Shown here: piece after piece, positions 1-8,815 of the stretch
Layout of the letters: each line of letters starts with the position of its first letter
How positions within the stretch are numbered: the stretch's first letter is position 1
From: UBA10365 sp041441915
GTDB taxonomy: Bacteria; Pseudomonadota; Alphaproteobacteria; Rhodobacterales; Rhodobacteraceae
Assembly: GCA_041441915.1 (NCBI GenBank)
Contig: JASDRS010000002.1
Coordinates: forward strand, 1-34,949
Direction: 5' to 3'
Length of the DNA stretch: 34,949 nt
The notes under the pieces: generated by a model
What the model saw: only the letters and a program-made list of their open reading frames with translations
Databases searched by the model: none
What the model was told of the DNA's origin: nothing
Position numbers and translations under genes: made by a program

Positions 1-15
1 GCAGGATTATTTTGC

Positions 16-438
16 ATGACACTACACATAGCCCCGACGAAAAATATTGCCATTTGCCGCCATTTACGCCGCGTGGTCTTTATTGATGAACAAGGCGTGC
101 TCGAAGCCGATGAAATAGACGATCAAGATGGTCATGCCGTGCATCTTTTGGCATATTGGCAAGGGCAAGCGGTCGGATCAGCGCGACTTTTGCGCTATGG
201 CGATATGGGCAAGATCGGGCGTGTATGTGTTTTGGCCGAACTGCGTTGCAAGGGCATTGGGGCAGCTCTGATCCACGCTTCGGTCTCGCATTTTCAAGGC
301 CAAACGGGTGTGAAAAAAGTTAAACTTGGGGCGCAGACCCATGCTTTGGGTTTTTACGCCAAACTTGGCTTTGCACCCATCGATGCGTCCTATCTTGATG
401 CGGGTATTGATCACCAAGATATGCTTTTGATCTTTTGA
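16..438 (+). CDS. GNAT-family N-acetyltransferase
   Basis: This 140-residue protein has the length and layout of a single-domain GNAT acetyltransferase, which moves an acetyl group from acetyl-CoA to an amine. The N-terminal part carries an FIDEQGV motif seen in many small bacterial GNATs. The acetyl-CoA pyrophosphate loop is visible as RCKGIGAAL at about residues 78-86, and the closing strand is ALGFYAKLGF near residue 110. A GCAGGA sequence precedes the ATG at a workable distance. The substrate cannot be read from the sequence. The gene lies about 60 bases upstream of rnr on the same strand, so the two may be co-transcribed. The family call is firm; the specific function is unknown. Confidence 0.85.
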   Translation: MTLHIAPTKNIAICRHLRRVVFIDEQGVLEADEIDDQDGHAVHLLAYWQGQAVGSARLLRYGDMGKIGRVCVLAELRCKGIGAALIHASVSHFQGQTGVKKVKLGAQTHALGFYAKLGFAPIDASYLDAGIDHQDMLLIF

Positions 439-500
439 ACCCAATTTTTTTCCAAACCAAAGGGCCATGACATGGTCTTATACCCATGTTAAGTGAGCCT

Positions 501-2765
501 ATGGATCATATACCGACAAAAGCCAAAATCCTTGAATGGATCAATAAAAATCCCACTCTGACCGCCAAACGTGATATAGCCAAGGCTTTTGGAATTAAAG
601 GGGTGGCGGCGCGAATTGAGCTGAAAAAGCTGCTGCGCGGATTAGCGGACGAAGGCGCGGTTGTTAAAAAGCGGCGCGCTTTTTCTGATACTTTAAAGTT
701 GCCGCCGGTGTCTGTGTTGCAAGTGATTGGGCCTGATGCTGATGGCGATCTGTTCGCGCGCCCTGCCGAATGGGCCGGCAAGGGTGACGCGCTGCGTATT
801 TTTGTCATGACGGAGGCCGATGATCCGGCACTCGGGGCGGGTGATCATATTTTGGCACGCCTGACCGAAAGCCCAGATGAAGATCATAGCCACATCGCCC
901 GGCTGATCCGCAAAATCACCACCACTGCAGCTCGCTGTCTTGGCATCTTTAGGGCCAGCAGCGAAGGTGGGCGGATTATGCCGATTGATAAACGCAATGA
1001 TACCGAGTGGTATGTGCCAAGTGGTGCGACGCATGACGCTATAGATGGTGAATTGGTCGAAGCCGTGCAGGAAAATGGCAAGCGCTTGGGCCTGCCTATA
1101 GCGCGCATCGTGGCACGCTTGGGTGACCCTTCAGGGGTAAAGGCAGTAAGTTTGATTGCCATTCATCAACATGGAATCCCTGATGCGTTCCCTGATGCTG
1201 TGATAACTGCTGCAGAATCGGCACCGCCTGCCCTTTTGGGTAAACGCGAAGATCTGCGCGATCTGCCGTTGGTCACCATTGATCCTTCAGACGCGCGCGA
1301 CCATGACGATGCGGTCTTTGCTGAAAGCGATACAGATCCCAAAAACATCGGCGGTTTCGTCTTATACGTGGCCATTGCCGATGTGGCCCATTATGTGCGC
1401 CCCAATTCCGTGATTGACCGCGAAGCGAGGCTGCGCGGTAACTCAAGTTATTTTTCAGACCGTGTTGTGCCCATGTTGCCCGACGCTTTGTCCGGCGATC
1501 TTTGCTCGTTACACGAAGGGGTTGATCGGCCCTGTTTGGTCGCGCGGATGGTGATTGACGTAATGGGTGCCAAGATTAGCCATCGGTTTTTGCGCGCGAT
1601 GATGCGTTCGCCTGCCAGTCTCCATTATGGCGAAGTGCAGGATGCCTTTGACGGTACGGCCAATCCCAAATGTGCGTCCTTGCTGGAAAGTGTGATCAAG
1701 CCGCTTTACGCTGCTTACGCATGTTTAGGCCAAGAACGCACCCGCCGCCAACCCTTGGATTTGGAACTGCCTGAACGTAAAATTGTTTTGTCAGACAAAG
1801 GTACAGTCGTGTCGGTGGATTTTACAGACCGCCTTGATGCCCACAAGCTGATTGAAGAATTCATGATCCTGGCCAATGTGGCCGCGGCAGAAGAGCTGAT
1901 CAAACTAAAGCAACTCCTGCTTTTCCGTGTGCATGAAGAGCCAAGTCCGCAAAAGCTCGAATCTCTGCGTGAAGTGGCCGAGGCTTCAGGGTTTATTATG
2001 GCTAAGGGTCAAGTCTTGCGCACCAGCCATTTGAACCGCCTGTTGCACCAGGCCCGCGACACTGATTTTGCAGAGCTTCTGAATGTGTCAACGCTCCGTT
2101 CGATGACACAGGCCTATTACCACCCTGAGAATTTAGGGCATTTTGGCCTGTCTTTGCGTTCGTATGCGCATTTTACGTCTCCCATTCGGCGCTATAGCGA
2201 TTTGATTGTGCATCGCGCGCTGATTTCAGCGCACGGCTGGGGCGATGACGGGCTTTCCGCCTTTGATGTCGAACATCTGGCCGAAACCGCCAAAAAAATC
2301 AGTGACACTGAGCGGCGCTCGATGTTGGCTGAACGTGACACCAGCGACCGCTATCTGGCCGCCTATCTTTCTGACCGTGTAGGGGCCGAGTTTCCAGGCC
2401 GAGTTTCGGGGGTGCAGCGCTTTGGTTTGTTTGTGAAGCTTGACGAAACCGGGGCTGATGGTTTGGTGCCCATTCGTTCGCTTGGGCAAGAGTTTTTCCA
2501 TTTTGACCCCAACAATCATTGCCTTGTAGGGTCAAACAGCGGTTTGGCTATTGGGCTTGGCCAGTGCGTAACGGTGCGTTTAGCTGAAGCTGTCGCCCTG
2601 ACCGGTGGCGTGATGTTTGAACTTGTGGCGATGGACGGCGAGGCTATGCCCAAGGGGCGGGGCGGGGCGGTGGGCAAGAAATCCCGTTATGCGCCGCGCA
2701 AGCCGCGCGAAGGTTTGGCCAAGGCTGATAAGCTCAAACGCAAGCTCAAACGCGTGCGTTCCTGA
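501..2765 (+). CDS. rnr: Ribonuclease R
   Basis: RNase R is a processive 3'-to-5' exoribonuclease that degrades structured RNA, including rRNA and mRNA decay intermediates. The 754-residue product has an N-terminal winged-helix and cold-shock-like region, then the RNB catalytic domain with the acidic metal-binding cluster DPSDARDHDDAV at about residue 261. An S1 RNA-binding domain starts near residue 630 (EFPGRVSGVQRFGLFVKL), and the tail is lysine/arginine rich, as is usual for RNase R. I chose the ATG at 501 because MDHIPTKAKILEWI matches the expected N-terminus. An in-frame ATG at 486 would add five residues. The next gene starts only 10 bases after the stop. Confidence 0.95.
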   Translation: MDHIPTKAKILEWINKNPTLTAKRDIAKAFGIKGVAARIELKKLLRGLADEGAVVKKRRAFSDTLKLPPVSVLQVIGPDADGDLFARPAEWAGKGDALRIFVMTEADDPALGAGDHILARLTESPDEDHSHIARLIRKITTTAARCLGIFRASSEGGRIMPIDKRNDTEWYVPSGATHDAIDGELVEAVQENGKRLGLPIARIVARLGDPSGVKAVSLIAIHQHGIPDAFPDAVITAAESAPPALLGKREDLRDLPLVTIDPSDARDHDDAVFAESDTDPKNIGGFVLYVAIADVAHYVRPNSVIDREARLRGNSSYFSDRVVPMLPDALSGDLCSLHEGVDRPCLVARMVIDVMGAKISHRFLRAMMRSPASLHYGEVQDAFDGTANPKCASLLESVIKPLYAAYACLGQERTRRQPLDLELPERKIVLSDKGTVVSVDFTDRLDAHKLIEEFMILANVAAAEELIKLKQLLLFRVHEEPSPQKLESLREVAEASGFIMAKGQVLRTSHLNRLLHQARDTDFAELLNVSTLRSMTQAYYHPENLGHFGLSLRSYAHFTSPIRRYSDLIVHRALISAHGWGDDGLSAFDVEHLAETAKKISDTERRSMLAERDTSDRYLAAYLSDRVGAEFPGRVSGVQRFGLFVKLDETGADGLVPIRSLGQEFFHFDPNNHCLVGSNSGLAIGLGQCVTVRLAEAVALTGGVMFELVAMDGEAMPKGRGGAVGKKSRYAPRKPREGLAKADKLKRKLKRVRS

Positions 2766-2774
2766 CCGGATGGT

Positions 2775-3968
2775 TTGACATTGTGGGTGGTTTTGGCCAC
2801 ATTTGGCCAAATAGCCAGGCGGGGCCCCGTGCAGTATTCCCTTCAAGATGACGAGTCCTTTAAAAACTGGATCAGCGCCTTTCGCCCCAAGGCGCTTGGC
2901 GCGGGGATTGATGCTGATCTTTATGATTGTGCGATGTTAGGTCGAGAATTGCAGGTTATTGCATTAGAAAAAGACCGTGATCAACCCGAATTTACCAACC
3001 GAATTTGGGATTACCTTGACCGTGCCGTCTCAGAAAGCTGTATTAAAAATGGCCAAAAAATGCTGGCTCTTCATGGGGCTTTGTTCGCCATATTAGAAGA
3101 TGATTTTGGTGTAAGTGCCAAAATTATTGCCGCTATTTGGGGCATCGAAAGCGCCTATGGAAGCTATCGCGGTAATTTTCTAACCTTAGATTGCTTGGCC
3201 ACCTTGGCCTTTGACGCACGGCGGGGGGCCTTTTTTGAAGCTGAGCTGATTGCTGCGTTGCGCATTCTGGCGGCAGGCGACAGCGCACCCAACGACCTGC
3301 GTGGCAGCTGGGCGGGGGCGATGGGGCATGGACAATTCATGCCAAGTTCCTATCTCGAAAACGCTGTCGATTATGACCAGAACGGCAAGCGCGATATTTG
3401 GAGCGATGATCCGACCGATGCGCTGGCCTCGATCGCGGCCTATTTGCAGAAGGCTGGCTGGAAAAAAGGTGCGCCTTGGGGGGCGGAGATGTGGCTTTCT
3501 CTCGATTTTGAATGGGCGCTTTATGACATGGAAACCAGAAGGCCCGTACAAAACTGGCTGGCGCGTGGCCTGACCCCTTTGCATCATAACTTGCCGCTTG
3601 ATATGCCCGCGCATCTCTATCTGCCTGCAGGCCACCAGGGCCCCGCTTTTTTGCTGTGTGATAATTTTGCTGTTATAAAATCCTATAATGCGTCAGACGC
3701 CTATGCGCTGGCTGTGGCACATCTCGCTGACCGGCTGAAAGGTGGCCCCGCCATCACGAAAATCTGGCCTCGCCATGCCCGCGCCCTGTCAAGACCCGAG
3801 GTGGCCGAGTTGCAAAGACTGCTGAACCAAGCGGGCTTTGACACCAAAGGTGCTGATGGAAAAATTGGCCCCAACACTCTTGTAGCCTTACAAAAATATC
3901 AATTTTCTAGGGGCTGGCCGCGGGATGGGTTTGTGACGATTGGGGTTTTAGAGGGGTTAAGGGGCTAG
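2775..3968 (+). CDS. MltB-family lytic murein transglycosylase with peptidoglycan-binding domain
   Basis: Lytic transglycosylases of this family cleave the MurNAc-GlcNAc bond of peptidoglycan, forming 1,6-anhydro-MurNAc. The catalytic glutamate sits in GIESAYGSYRGNF at about residue 125. The GAMGHGQFMPSSY stretch is typical of the MltB fold. A C-terminal peptidoglycan-binding domain is visible (EVAELQRLLNQAGFDTKGAD, then KIGPNTLVALQKYQ). Oddly, there is no in-frame ATG before the conserved part. A stop codon lies just upstream (TGA of rnr), so the start must be TTG at 2775 or 2781 or a later GTG, without a clear Shine-Dalgarno. The N-terminus has only a weak hydrophobic stretch and no clean lipobox or signal peptide, so export is uncertain. 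Confidence 0.85.
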   Translation: MTLWVVLATFGQIARRGPVQYSLQDDESFKNWISAFRPKALGAGIDADLYDCAMLGRELQVIALEKDRDQPEFTNRIWDYLDRAVSESCIKNGQKMLALHGALFAILEDDFGVSAKIIAAIWGIESAYGSYRGNFLTLDCLATLAFDARRGAFFEAELIAALRILAAGDSAPNDLRGSWAGAMGHGQFMPSSYLENAVDYDQNGKRDIWSDDPTDALASIAAYLQKAGWKKGAPWGAEMWLSLDFEWALYDMETRRPVQNWLARGLTPLHHNLPLDMPAHLYLPAGHQGPAFLLCDNFAVIKSYNASDAYALAVAHLADRLKGGPAITKIWPRHARALSRPEVAELQRLLNQAGFDTKGADGKIGPNTLVALQKYQFSRGWPRDGFVTIGVLEGLRG

Positions 3969-3995
3969 ACCGACTGTGTAACCTGCGCTAGGTAT

Positions 3996-4010
3996 GTTCT
4001 TTATTTGTTC
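3996..4010 (+). promoter_or_regulatory. LexA (SOS) box upstream of dnaE2
   Basis: The sequence GTTCTTTATTTGTTC is an exact match to GTTC-N7-GTTC, the LexA operator described in alphaproteobacteria. It ends 10 bases before the dnaE2 ATG at 4021. Damage-inducible dnaE2 is a known LexA target, so SOS control is expected. The box also overlaps the earlier in-frame ATG at 3994, which argues against that start. Confidence 0.87.
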
Positions 4011-4020
4011 TGGAGCATCC

Positions 4021-6831
4021 ATGCCTACGCCCTTGCCCTTTTCCGAACTGTCGGCCCTGTCAAATTTTAGCTTTCTCAAAGGTGCCTCGCACCCCGAAGA
4101 GCTGATGCGCCGTGGAGCTTTACTTGGGTTGCGCGCTTTGGCTATTGCCGATGAAAATTCGGTTGCAGGGATTGTGCGGGCCCATGTCGTGGCGCGCGAG
4201 ATTGCCCGAGAAGGCGGAGTTGCGCCGCGTTTGCTGCCCGCGGCGCGACTTATGTTGAGGGGCGGCATTGCTGTGACCATTTTGCCCAAGGATCGCACCG
4301 CTTGGAGCCGGCTTTGCCGGCTTTTGACACTGGGTCGGCTGCGCACCCCCAAGGGGAAATGCGATCTGGGGCTCGATGATCTAATTGCCTGGGGATCAGG
4401 GTCGGTGCTGTTGGTGCATCCGCAGGGGGCGGCTAGTCTTTGGGCAGCGCGCGCGCTCAAGCGACAGTTTGGCCCTGATGTTTGGCTGGTGATGGCCCCG
4501 CTTTATGACGGGCAAGACCGCGCCCGCTTTGCGCGGTTGCAGCGTTTGGGTGGCCGCATGTGTCTGGGGCTTGTGGCATCGGCCCAGCCCATCATGCATC
4601 ACGGGGCGCGTCGCAAATTAGCCGATGTGCTTTGTGCCATTCGCTTAGGGCTGCGGGTCGATCAGCTGGGCTGCCATGCTTTGGCTAATGCTGAAAGCCG
4701 TTTGCGGTCATGCCATGAAATGGCACGGCTTTTTATGGGGTATGAAGCGGCAGTGGCGGCGGCGGACCGCATTGCGCAAAGCCTAAAATTTTCACTGGAT
4801 GAGTTGCGCTATGAATATCCGTCCGAAGGGACCGACAACGAAACTGCCCCCCAGCGTTTGGCACGTTTGGTGGAACAGGGTTTGGCGTGGCGCTATCCTG
4901 CAGGTGTGCCCGAAAAAGTGCGCGGCCAAGTGGTGCATGAATTGGTGTTGATTGGCAAGCTACGCTATGAACCCTATTTCCTCACGGTGCATGACATTGT
5001 TGATTTCGCGCGCCAAAGGGGAATCTTATGCCAAGGACGCGGCTCGGCAGCCAATTCTATTGTGTGCTATGCTTTGGGGGTGACCTCTGTATCACCGGAA
5101 ATTGGCTCGATGGTGTTTGAACGCTTTGTGTCCGAAGCGCGCGATGAGCCGCCCGATATTGACGTTGATTTTGAACATGAACGCCGGGAAGAGGTGATCC
5201 AACATATCTATGCCCGCTATGGCCGCCACCGCGCGGGCCTTTGCTCTACGGTAATTCATTACCGCGGCAAAAGGGCGGTGCGCGAAGTGGGTCGCGCCAT
5301 GGGTCTGGCAGAGGATACGCTCACGGCCATGTCATCACAGATTTGGGGCTGGGGCGGAGGTGGGACAATGGATACGGAACGCCTGCGCGAAATTGGGCTT
5401 GACCCCAAAGACCGGCGGCTGGCGCAAACCTTAGCCCTGATTGCCGAGATCCAAGGCTTTCCTCGCCATCTGTCACAGCATGTGGGCGGTTTTATTATCA
5501 CCCAAGGCCGGCTTGATGCGCTGGTGCCGATTGAAAATGCCACCATGGAAGACCGCACCGTGATCTGCTGGGACAAAGATGATATAGACGCTCTGGGGAT
5601 TTTAAAGATTGATGTTCTGGCCTTGGGCATGTTGACGTGCCTGCGTAAGGCTTTTGATCTTTTGGCCAAGCATAATCATTTGACCTATGATCTGGCCAGC
5701 CTGCCTGCCGAAGACCGTGCGACATATGATATGCTGTGTCGGGCTGACAGTTTGGGCGTGTTTCAGGTTGAAAGTCGCGCGCAGATGAATTTTCTACCCC
5801 GCATGCGGCCGCGCTGTTTTTACGATTTGGTAATCCAAGTGGCGATTATTCGCCCCGGCCCCATTCAGGGTGACATGGTGCATCCTTATTTGCGCCGCCG
5901 CACGGGGGCTGAGCCTGTGTCTTTTCCTTCAGATGAGCTGGGGCGTGTTTTGGGCAAGACCTTGGGCGTGCCGCTGTTTCAAGAACAAGCAATGCAAATT
6001 GCCATTATAGGCGCAGGATTTTCGCCGCTTGAGGCTGATCGTTTGCGGCGCGCTTTGGCGACGTTTAAGAAACATGGCAATGTCAGCGCCTTGAAAGAGC
6101 GGTTTTTGGCCGGCATGGCCGCCAATGGCTATGAGGATGATTTTTCCGCGCGCTGCTTTTCCCAGATCAAGGGTTTTGGCAGCTATGGGTTTCCCGAAAG
6201 CCATGCGGCGTCTTTTGCGCTTTTGGTCTATGCCTCGGCTTGGATAAAATGTCATCATCCAGCGGTCTTTGCCTGTGCTTTGCTCAATGCTCAACCGATG
6301 GGCTTTTATGCTCCCGCCCAAATCGTGCACGATGCGCTCGCCCACGGGGTCGAGGTGCGCCCCCCCTGCGTCAACTCTAGCCATTGGGACAACAGCCTTG
6401 AACCTAACGGTCAGGGCAAGCTTGGGCTGCGTTTGGGCTTTCGCCAGATCAAGGGCCTACCCCAAGACGAGGCGCAATGGCTAATCGCCGCGCGTGGAAA
6501 TGGCTATCAAGATGTTCAGGACCTTTGGCGCCGCGCAGGCCTTTCACGCGGTACGCTGACCCGTTTGGCCGAAGCCGATGCTTTTGCTAAGTTGAATCTA
6601 ACCCGCCGCGATGCGCTTTGGGCCGCAAAGGGTTTGGCGAACGGCAGCCCCTTGCCTCTTTTCGCCCAAGACATCGACTGCGAAGAGGCACCTGAACCCA
6701 AAGCTATTTTTGCACAAATGGCGCTTGGTGAGGAGGTAGTAGAAGATTATGTGGCCATGCACCTGACTTTACGGGCCCATCCGATGGCCCTGCTGCGCCC
6801 AATACTAACCCCAAGCGAACCCGCAGCTTAG
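4021..6831 (+). CDS. dnaE2: Error-prone DNA polymerase DnaE2, lacking the C-terminal OB domain
   Basis: DnaE2 (ImuC) is the C-family polymerase of the ImuA-ImuB-DnaE2 mutasome, which performs SOS-induced translesion synthesis. The 936-residue product has an N-terminal PHP domain (LSNFSFLKGASHPEEL) and the polymerase core. The catalytic aspartates are in PDIDVDFEHERR at about residues 379-383. Further core motifs are GRGSAANSIVCY, RHLSQHVGGFII and GFGSYGFPESHAASF. The start at 4021 has GGAG at a good distance; the ATG at 3994 lies inside the LexA box. The protein stops right after EDYVAMHLTLRAHPMALLRP. The family normally continues there by roughly 100-150 residues forming an OB-fold. Only 14 bases separate the stop from adhC, so the missing domain is not present in another frame. 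imuA does not precede it, and imuB lies 2 kb downstream. Confidence 0.92.
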   Translation: MPTPLPFSELSALSNFSFLKGASHPEELMRRGALLGLRALAIADENSVAGIVRAHVVAREIAREGGVAPRLLPAARLMLRGGIAVTILPKDRTAWSRLCRLLTLGRLRTPKGKCDLGLDDLIAWGSGSVLLVHPQGAASLWAARALKRQFGPDVWLVMAPLYDGQDRARFARLQRLGGRMCLGLVASAQPIMHHGARRKLADVLCAIRLGLRVDQLGCHALANAESRLRSCHEMARLFMGYEAAVAAADRIAQSLKFSLDELRYEYPSEGTDNETAPQRLARLVEQGLAWRYPAGVPEKVRGQVVHELVLIGKLRYEPYFLTVHDIVDFARQRGILCQGRGSAANSIVCYALGVTSVSPEIGSMVFERFVSEARDEPPDIDVDFEHERREEVIQHIYARYGRHRAGLCSTVIHYRGKRAVREVGRAMGLAEDTLTAMSSQIWGWGGGGTMDTERLREIGLDPKDRRLAQTLALIAEIQGFPRHLSQHVGGFIITQGRLDALVPIENATMEDRTVICWDKDDIDALGILKIDVLALGMLTCLRKAFDLLAKHNHLTYDLASLPAEDRATYDMLCRADSLGVFQVESRAQMNFLPRMRPRCFYDLVIQVAIIRPGPIQGDMVHPYLRRRTGAEPVSFPSDELGRVLGKTLGVPLFQEQAMQIAIIGAGFSPLEADRLRRALATFKKHGNVSALKERFLAGMAANGYEDDFSARCFSQIKGFGSYGFPESHAASFALLVYASAWIKCHHPAVFACALLNAQPMGFYAPAQIVHDALAHGVEVRPPCVNSSHWDNSLEPNGQGKLGLRLGFRQIKGLPQDEAQWLIAARGNGYQDVQDLWRRAGLSRGTLTRLAEADAFAKLNLTRRDALWAAKGLANGSPLPLFAQDIDCEEAPEPKAIFAQMALGEEVVEDYVAMHLTLRAHPMALLRPILTPSEPAA

Positions 6832-6840
6832 GTGCGGGTT
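6818..6840 (+). terminator. Hairpin over the dnaE2 stop codon
   Basis: AACCCGCA (6818-6825) pairs perfectly with TGCGGGTT (6833-6840) across a 7-base loop that contains the dnaE2 TAG. It lies between the convergent dnaE2 and adhC genes, so it could end transcription from either side. No long T run follows, so termination is inferred from position and stem only. Confidence 0.5.
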
Positions 6841-6845
6841 AAGCG

Positions 6846-7976
6846 TTAAAATACCACGACCGAGCGAATGCTCTTGCCATCATGCATTAGGTCAAAGGCT
6901 TTGTTGATGTCTTCGAGCGGCATTTGATGGGTGATCATTGAATCAATCTCGATCTTACCATCCATATACCAGTCAACAATTTTTGGCACATCGGTGCGGC
7001 CGCGTGCGCCACCAAAAGCTGTACCTTTCCAAATGCGGCCCGTAACTAATTGGAAGGGGCGCGTTTCAATCACAGCGCCTGCTGGGGCAACGCCGATGAC
7101 GATTGATTGCCCCCAGCCGCGATGGGTGCATTCCAGCGCATCGCGCATCACTTGAACATTTCCCGTGCAGTCAAAGGAATAATCCGCACCGCCGATTTGA
7201 TCTAACGGGGTTTTGGTCATGTTCACTATATGGCTGACAACCGGTTCTCCGATTTTGCGCGGATTGATAAAATGGGTCATGCCAAATCGTTTGCCCCACT
7301 CCTCTTTATCTTCGTTTAAATCAACGCCAATAATTATATCGGCACCGGACATTTTAAGGCCTTGGATCACGTTCAGCCCAATGCCGCCCAAGCCAAACAC
7401 TACGGCCTTTGCTCCAATTTCAACTTGCGCAGTGTTGATTACGGCTCCGATCCCCGTGGTGACGCCACAACCGATATAACAGATTTTGTCAAAAGGCGCA
7501 TCTTGGCGGACTTTGGCCAGCGCTATTTCCGGTATGACCGTGTGGTTGGCAAAGGTTGAACAGCCCATATAGTGATAGATTGGCGTGCCATCTATCATTG
7601 AAAAGCGTGTAGTGCCATCGGGCATCAAGCCCTGGCCTTGGGTAGCACGAATGGCGGTGCAAAGATTGGTTTTGCGGCTTAGGCAGCTAGGGCATTCGCG
7701 GCATTCTGGCGTATAAAGTGGGATCACATGGTCACCCACGGCTAGGGTTGTGACACCTTCGCCGATTTTGATCACCACGCCCGCGCCTTCGTGGCCTAGA
7801 ATTAAGGGAAAAATTCCTTCTGGATCTGCGCCTGACAGGGTGAATTCGTCGGTGTGGCAAATGCCTGTGGCCTTGATCTCAATCAAAACTTCACCATATT
7901 TTGGTCCATCAAGGCGAACATTCATGATTTCAAGGGGTTTTCCAGCGGCAATAGCCACAGCGGCACGAGTGATCAT
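6846..7976 (-). CDS. adhC: S-(hydroxymethyl)glutathione dehydrogenase (class III alcohol dehydrogenase)
   Basis: This enzyme oxidises the glutathione-formaldehyde adduct with NAD+, the first step of glutathione-dependent formaldehyde detoxification in the cytoplasm. The 376-residue length fits the class. Catalytic zinc ligands are visible as Cys40 (GICHTDEFT) and His62 (GHEGAG), with a third Cys in YIGCGVTTGIG. The structural zinc set is Cys92, Cys95, Cys98 and Cys106. The nucleotide-binding loop is VFGLGGIGLNV. GCDYS-type class III sequence is present as GGADYSFDCTGNV. The start has AAGGA upstream. It faces dnaE2 tail to tail and is divergent from the I78 lipoprotein gene across 72 bases. 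The usual partner S-formylglutathione hydrolase is not in this window. Confidence 0.94.
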   Translation of the reverse strand: MITRAAVAIAAGKPLEIMNVRLDGPKYGEVLIEIKATGICHTDEFTLSGADPEGIFPLILGHEGAGVVIKIGEGVTTLAVGDHVIPLYTPECRECPSCLSRKTNLCTAIRATQGQGLMPDGTTRFSMIDGTPIYHYMGCSTFANHTVIPEIALAKVRQDAPFDKICYIGCGVTTGIGAVINTAQVEIGAKAVVFGLGGIGLNVIQGLKMSGADIIIGVDLNEDKEEWGKRFGMTHFINPRKIGEPVVSHIVNMTKTPLDQIGGADYSFDCTGNVQVMRDALECTHRGWGQSIVIGVAPAGAVIETRPFQLVTGRIWKGTAFGGARGRTDVPKIVDWYMDGKIEIDSMITHQMPLEDINKAFDLMHDGKSIRSVVVF

Positions 7977-8048
7977 GATAAATCCTTCCTATTCTTTTCT
8001 ATTAACTTATGCGATGACTACCGCAAAATAACCTGTGAGTTTTCCCAA

Positions 8049-8450
8049 ATGAAACAGCTTTTACTCCCCTTTGCGATCTTTTTATTTTTGGCACTTGGGG
8101 CTTGTACCGATGGCAGTGGTTATGAGATAGCGACTGCCCCCGTGGTTCAGGCCCCTTTAGCGCCAGTTCAACACGACTGGCCGCTTAGGTCTGATGCACT
8201 CGTTATAGCAGACACCGCCGTTGCGCAGGTCGAAAAAGTCAGCCTTTTTGCCCGCGAACCAGATACATGCCATACGGCTGATCATACAGATTTGATTGGT
8301 CAGACCCCCGCAATAGTTGACGCCCGCGAATGGATAAGACCTATTCGTATAGTTTCTGTTGGCAGCATTGTGACTCAAGAATATGTGGCCAATCGTATTA
8401 ACTTCTTTCTTGATACTCAGGGATTGATTTATAAAATAAATTGTGGCTAA
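8049..8450 (+). CDS. Lipoprotein with peptidase inhibitor I78 domain
   Basis: The 133-residue product begins with a lipoprotein signal peptide: MKQ, a hydrophobic stretch, then the lipobox LGAC with Cys19 as the likely lipidated residue. The C-terminal part (DTCHTADHTDLIGQTP, then RPIRIVSVGSIVTQEY, then NRINFFLDTQGLIYKINCG) has the pattern of inhibitor family I78: a Cys before an LIGQ motif, a central loop, a D/N-R-x-N-x-x-x-D strand and a final CG. Members of that family are small inhibitors of serine peptidases. The longer frame from 7854 runs into the antisense of adhC and lacks a signal peptide, so the start at 8049 is preferred. The role in the envelope is inferred from the signal only. 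Confidence 0.82.
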   Translation: MKQLLLPFAIFLFLALGACTDGSGYEIATAPVVQAPLAPVQHDWPLRSDALVIADTAVAQVEKVSLFAREPDTCHTADHTDLIGQTPAIVDAREWIRPIRIVSVGSIVTQEYVANRINFFLDTQGLIYKINCG

Positions 8451-8815
8451 GCCCAAGGATTTTGCCTGGCCAAAATTTTACTTGCGTGCGCGCGATTTAA
8501 TTTTAACATGAGTGAACTGTTTCCCCCAACTGCCACTAAGCATTTTTTGTGGTTAAATTGATCGCATGGATCACAGTTTTAAGAGCATTGGCTTTCCTGA
8601 CAAAATCGGCCCAACGCACCGCGGCCGCTTGGTTGGCTTCCACTCTGGCTACAGTATCTTGGGCATAGGTTACTTGGATTGGCAATAAAGCCTAACCTCT
8701 GTTCGGCTATCTTATAAAGCACCATTGCTGGGCTGGCCCAAGTAGTGCACCTTTGACCTTGGAATTTTAAGACTTGATCCTTGTTTAAATAAGAACAAAA
8801 TGCGAACATTTTGTG
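8451..8815. other. Gap between the I78 gene and imuB with a decayed-looking minus-strand frame
   Basis: These 365 bases carry no intact gene. imuA would often be expected immediately before imuB, but no plus-strand frame resembling its RecA-like protein is visible. On the minus strand, 8691 to 8536 is open for 51 codons and ends in TAG. It has protein-like, alanine-rich composition (AQDTVARVEANQAAAVRWAD, then FVRKANALKTVIHAINL) but no clear start. A neighbouring frame upstream could be joined to it by a frameshift. I do not recognise the family. The 3' end of the gap holds the imuB LexA box. Confidence 0.4.
8793..8807 (-). promoter_or_regulatory. LexA (SOS) box upstream of imuB
   Basis: GAACAAAATGCGAAC is an exact GAAC-N7-GAAC, the reverse complement of the alphaproteobacterial LexA operator GTTC-N7-GTTC. 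It ends 8 bases before the imuB ATG at 8816, in the zone where a ribosome binding site would normally sit. No Shine-Dalgarno is visible, so a leaderless or very short-leader transcript is possible. Confidence 0.85.
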
